Assembly: GCA_016710385.1 (NCBI GenBank)
Contig: JADJVX010000011.1
Span: 1-64,000 of the forward strand
Direction of reading: 5' to 3'
DNA length: 64,000 nucleotides
Origin: Actinomycetales bacterium
GTDB lineage: Bacteria > Actinomycetota > Actinomycetes > Actinomycetales > Dermatophilaceae
The notes under the pieces: generated by a model
Seen by the model: the letters and a program-made list of their open reading frames with translations, nothing else
Database searches by the model: none
Told to the model about the DNA's origin: nothing
Made by a program: the position numbers and the translations under genes
Shown: positions 61,421 to 64,000 of the stretch, piece by piece
Numbering within the stretch: position 1 is the stretch's first letter
How the letters are laid out: the number at the start of each line of letters is the position of its first letter

Positions 61421-62109
61421 GCGCGCCGCAGCCGCGGCTGGTCGTCTTCGACTGTGACGGGGTGCTCGTGGACAGCGAGCGGCTCGCCGTCGAGATTGAC
61501 GTGCGGGCCATCGCTGAGTTGGGCTGGCCGATCACCCGCGATGAAGTCATCGAGCGCCACCTTGGCCGATCGGAGGCCGATGCCCTGGCTGACATTGAGT
61601 CGGTCATCGGACGGCCGGTGCCGGCCGACTGGATTCAGCGGTGGGGCGAGGTCTACGGCACGGTGTTCGACACAGAACTCGAAGCCGTGCCCGGCGTCGC
61701 CCAGGCCTTGGCCCGGCTGGTCGCCGAGGGGTGGCTGGTATGCGTGGCCACCAGCGGCCGGCGCGAGCGGACCTGGCGCAAGCTGCGCCGCTGTGGCCTG
61801 GACGGATGGTTCACCGACGAGCAGATCTTCACTGCGGCCGATGTATCGGTGGGCAAGCCGGCGCCGGATCTCTTCCGCCTCGCGGCGGCGCAGATGGGGG
61901 TGCCGCCCGCACGGTGTGTGGTGGTCGAGGACTCGCATCACGGGGTCGCAGCGGCGCTCGCCGCCGGTATGCCGTGTGTCGGCTTCGTCGGTGCGGTCTC
62001 CCGTCCGGGCCAGGTCGACGGGGCAGCGGTCACCCTCGTCGACGAGCTGAGCGGACTGCCGGCCGTGGCCGACCGCCTGGTGCCGGACGATCCCCGGCCC
62101 GTGACCTGA
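61417..62109 (+). CDS. HAD-family phosphatase
   Basis: The 230-residue protein starts at GTG 61417 in a four-base overlap with purL (GTGA). HAD motif I, VVFDCDGVLVDSE (about 10-22), holds the nucleophile and acid aspartates. Motif II is CVATSGRRER, and motifs III and IV are KPAPDLFRLAAAQMG and VVVEDSHHGVAAALAAGM. The cap is helical, as in phosphoglycolate phosphatase and beta-phosphoglucomutase-like enzymes. It would remove phosphate from a small sugar phosphate; the substrate is unknown. Its stop codon lies inside the first copy of a 55-base palindromic element. Confidence 0.9.
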   Translation: MSAPQPRLVVFDCDGVLVDSERLAVEIDVRAIAELGWPITRDEVIERHLGRSEADALADIESVIGRPVPADWIQRWGEVYGTVFDTELEAVPGVAQALARLVAEGWLVCVATSGRRERTWRKLRRCGLDGWFTDEQIFTAADVSVGKPAPDLFRLAAAQMGVPPARCVVVEDSHHGVAAALAAGMPCVGFVGAVSRPGQVDGAAVTLVDELSGLPAVADRLVPDDPRPVT

Positions 62110-62157
62110 GCCATTTCGCTGCTTCGGGTGCCGGGAAGCAGCCATTTGGCTCATGTC
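62103..62157. repeat. 55-base palindromic element, copy 1
   Basis: Ends are GACCTGAGCCA and TGGCTCATGTC, an 11-base inverted repeat with one mismatch here, with a smaller GCTTC/GAAGC pairing inside. Same length and structure as the copies at 62754 and 63826. The HAD gene's TGA lies within it. Confidence 0.7.
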
Positions 62158-62226
62158 GCTGGCTCATGGTGCTCGCCGCTGGCTGCATCGCCCTCCGGTG
62201 CCTGAGCCGAGGTAGCCTCCTGAGCC

Positions 62227-62694
62227 ATGAGCACCCCCGTGGACTTCACGCACGTCTCGACGGCCGGCCTGGAGAGTTCCCCGGTGGCCGACGCGCTGGC
62301 CGGGCTGCGAGCCAACGAGGCCAGGTATTTCCACACGAAGTACGGCCACGTGTTCACCGTCGACGCGGCCACCGACGCGGCCGCCACGCTGGCGTGGGTA
62401 GAGCGGATCCTGGCCGACGAGCGGGGCATCGTCATCGCCGCGCGACCGCTGCAGGTCGCCGTGTCGGAGGTCGAGGGCATCCATTGGGTGCACGTGTTCT
62501 ATGAGTCGGGCCTGGGTGTCAATGTGTTGTGGACGCGGGAGGCCGGCGGCAAGCGCGCGGTGGGTTTCAAGCTCGCCGAGGGAATGGAGCCACCCGCCGA
62601 GTTGTCCGCCTTCAAGTGGGCCCGGCAGAAGTCCAAGCTCGCCGGCGTGATCCGCGGTTCCTACTTCGTCATCAAGGGCGACCACCCGCTCTGA
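62227..62694 (+). CDS. Unknown small actinobacterial protein (155 residues)
   Basis: ATG 62227 begins MSTPVDFTHVSTAGLESSPV. The product has a helical N-terminal half (VADALAGLRANEARYFHTK, AATLAWVERILADERG) and a strand-rich second half (HWVHVFYESGLGVNVLW, GKRAVGFKLAEGM, GVIRGSYFVIKGDHPL). No membrane segment, metal site or catalytic triad is visible. The composition is that of a real gene. Family not recognised. It stands between two copies of the 55-base palindrome. Confidence 0.7.
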   Translation: MSTPVDFTHVSTAGLESSPVADALAGLRANEARYFHTKYGHVFTVDAATDAAATLAWVERILADERGIVIAARPLQVAVSEVEGIHWVHVFYESGLGVNVLWTREAGGKRAVGFKLAEGMEPPAELSAFKWARQKSKLAGVIRGSYFVIKGDHPL

Positions 62695-62753
62695 CCGAGC
62701 GGTGCGGGCGCCACCGGAGCACGATGCTCTGCGCGGCGACCCGCAGCCGGCGT

Positions 62754-62808
62754 GACATGAGCCATTTCGTGGCATCAGCCGGCCGGAAACAGCCAATTGG
62801 CTCATGTC
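62754..62808. repeat. 55-base palindromic element, copy 2
   Basis: GACATGAGCCA and TGGCTCATGTC are perfect inverted ends 33 bases apart. It lies in the gap between the 155-residue protein and the DUF559-like gene, without overlapping either coding end. Confidence 0.75.
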
Positions 62809-62876
62809 GCGAGGTCTGCCGAGCCGCCTGTGGATGACCACGGGGCTCGCCGGCCGTCCGGCGCGACGATTCGGGT

Positions 62877-63827
62877 ATGCCGGCACCACTTCAGCCACTC
62901 CCGCGGGCCTTGACCGGGATGCCCTTCAGCGTGGCCACGGGCCTCCGAGCAGGGGTGTCGCGAGGCCGCTTGCGACACCCCAGCCTGCACCCTGCCGCGT
63001 TCGGACTGCGCACCCCCGGCCAACCGCAGACGCTCGCTCAAGCAGCGCGCGCACTCGCGCTGGTGCTGCCTCAACCGTGGGCGTGGAGCCGTGAGACTGC
63101 TGCCGAACTCGTCGGCTTACCAGTGCCCGAGGCGTGGCACCCCGGCCTGCCCCTGTCGGTCATCCGGCCCCAAGGCAGTTCCCCGGTGCGGCGTCCTGAA
63201 GTTCGGGGTCACCTGGGGCTAGAACGTCGCGGCGTCATCTTCTGCTTCGGTATGCCGGTCGTGGATCCCTTTGCCACGTGGTGCGATCTCGCTGCCTACC
63301 TTGATCGGGACGCCGCCGTGATCATCGGGGACGCGATCGCTGCCCGCAGCTCAGGGCCCGACGACGTGCGGATGGGGCGAACCGCGCTCGCCAGGCTCGC
63401 CGAGGAAGTGCGGCGCAGGTCTGGGTCGCGCGGTGCGTGCCGCGCTCGGACCGCGCTTGCTCTGGTCCGCGAGGGAAGTCGATCCCCGATGGAAACCCGG
63501 GCGCGGCTGTGCTTCTTGGAAGCCGGACTGCCGGAGCCGGAACTCAACGCAACGATCGATGACGATGGCGAGTGGGTTGCGATCGCCGACTTCGTGTGGC
63601 GTCGCGCGCGCGTCATCGTGGAGTACCAAGGCGATCACCACCGGGTCGACAAGTGGCAGTGGCGAGCGGATATCGGGCGACTCGAGCGACTTCGGGACTT
63701 GGGCTGGAAGGTCATCCTCATGACGGCGGCCGACTTGGCGTCCCGGGAGGCCAAGGCCGCTTTCGTGGGCCGTCTCCATGGTGCGCTCGGTGCTGCCGCT
63801 GCGAGCCCGAGGCTCTCGATGGCGTGA
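62877..63827 (+). CDS. DUF559-type endonuclease-like protein with AbiEi-like N-terminus
   Basis: The 316-residue product follows a common actinobacterial layout. The N-terminus (PLPRALTGMPFSVATGLRAGVSRGRLRHPSL) resembles the AbiEi-antitoxin-like winged helix. The C-terminal domain resembles DUF559/Vsr-like PD-(D/E)XK nucleases: an acidic METRARLCFLEAGLPEPELN lead, then D in IADFVW and E in VEYQGDHHR, followed by RLERLRDLGWKVILM. Such proteins are numerous in actinomycete genomes and their targets are unknown. The ATG at 62877 lies in a GTATGCCG copy, but downstream sequence agrees with the family from about residue 4. Its stop is inside the third palindromic element. Confidence 0.75.
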   Translation: MPAPLQPLPRALTGMPFSVATGLRAGVSRGRLRHPSLHPAAFGLRTPGQPQTLAQAARALALVLPQPWAWSRETAAELVGLPVPEAWHPGLPLSVIRPQGSSPVRRPEVRGHLGLERRGVIFCFGMPVVDPFATWCDLAAYLDRDAAVIIGDAIAARSSGPDDVRMGRTALARLAEEVRRRSGSRGACRARTALALVREGSRSPMETRARLCFLEAGLPEPELNATIDDDGEWVAIADFVWRRARVIVEYQGDHHRVDKWQWRADIGRLERLRDLGWKVILMTAADLASREAKAAFVGRLHGALGAAAASPRLSMA

Positions 63828-63880
63828 CATGAGCCATTTCGCGGCTTCGGCCGACGTGAAGCAGTCAATTGGCTCATGTC
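63826..63880. repeat. 55-base palindromic element, copy 3
   Basis: Perfect GACATGAGCCA/TGGCTCATGTC inverted ends. The TGA of the DUF559-like gene begins one base before the element and ends inside it. Beyond it, 63881-64000 shows no gene that can be supported. Confidence 0.75.
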
Positions 63881-64000
63881 ACGGGGCCCAGCTCGACGCT
63901 TCGGCAGGGAGAGGGCTCGCCCTCCAGCGAGTCACCTCGACACCGGCCCGTATGCCGGTGGGCAAGCCCCGCGGTGCACTCGGTGCGAGCCCGAGGCCCT

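Overview
The window is high-GC DNA with dense, overlapping genes, many GTG starts and AAGGAG-type ribosome binding sites. It reads as an actinomycete chromosome. The fbaA-DUF3151 pair, a DUF222/HNH protein, a HelD/HelR-type helicase and a sortase-anchored repeat protein fit Micrococcales, perhaps an Intrasporangiaceae-like lineage; the family-level placement is inference. An octamer, GTATGCCG/CGGCATAC, recurs through the whole window in genes and between them.

Bases 1-10,184 are a defence cluster. The window opens inside an operon of RAMP (Cas7/Cas5-type) genes resembling a type III-D CRISPR effector: a Cas7-like protein, a frameshifted Csx10-like protein with a helical C-terminal domain, a fused Cas7-Cas7 protein and a small Csx19-like protein. 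The last gene of the operon encodes a TIR-SAVED protein, a predicted cyclic-oligoadenylate-activated NADase. CRISPR array 1 (15 repeats) follows directly. Next come a 926-residue TIR-NTPase-FGE-fold receptor-like protein, a small unknown protein and a GNAT acetyltransferase. Cas10, Cas6, Cas1 and Cas2 are not in view.

Bases 10,274-28,287 hold about fifteen mostly unrecognised genes in alternating, tightly coupled blocks. The recognisable anchors are a TIR-like/helical-repeat protein, a sigma-like protein, a helix-turn-helix protein, a HerA/VirD4-type ATPase, a TPR protein and a CHAT (caspase-like) protease with a visible His-Cys dyad. I read this as one multi-component conflict system and the best candidate here for something undescribed.

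Bases 28,358-33,922 return to ordinary genes: SpoU/TrmH methyltransferase, a broken lipoprotein gene, DUF222/HNH protein, class II fructose-bisphosphate aldolase and DUF3151. Array 2 (20 repeats, same repeat, same 163-base leader layout) lies at 34,172-35,607. Beyond it are a terminator-like hairpin and a decayed IS1634-type transposase fragment.

Bases 36,049-64,000 are mainly core genome: a fascin-like protein, a parallel beta-helix lipoprotein, purA, a DUF402 protein, a giant LPKTG cell-wall repeat protein split by a frameshift, a HelD/HelR helicase, a LuxR-like regulator, purD-purC, a CoA-acylating aldehyde dehydrogenase, a large single-chain purL, a HAD phosphatase and a DUF559-type protein. 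Three 55-base palindromic intergenic elements lie in the last 2 kb.

At least four genes (csx10, the 29-kb lipoprotein, the cell-wall protein and mmsA) are each broken by one base in a short G or C run. Some of these breaks may be assembly errors rather than biology.
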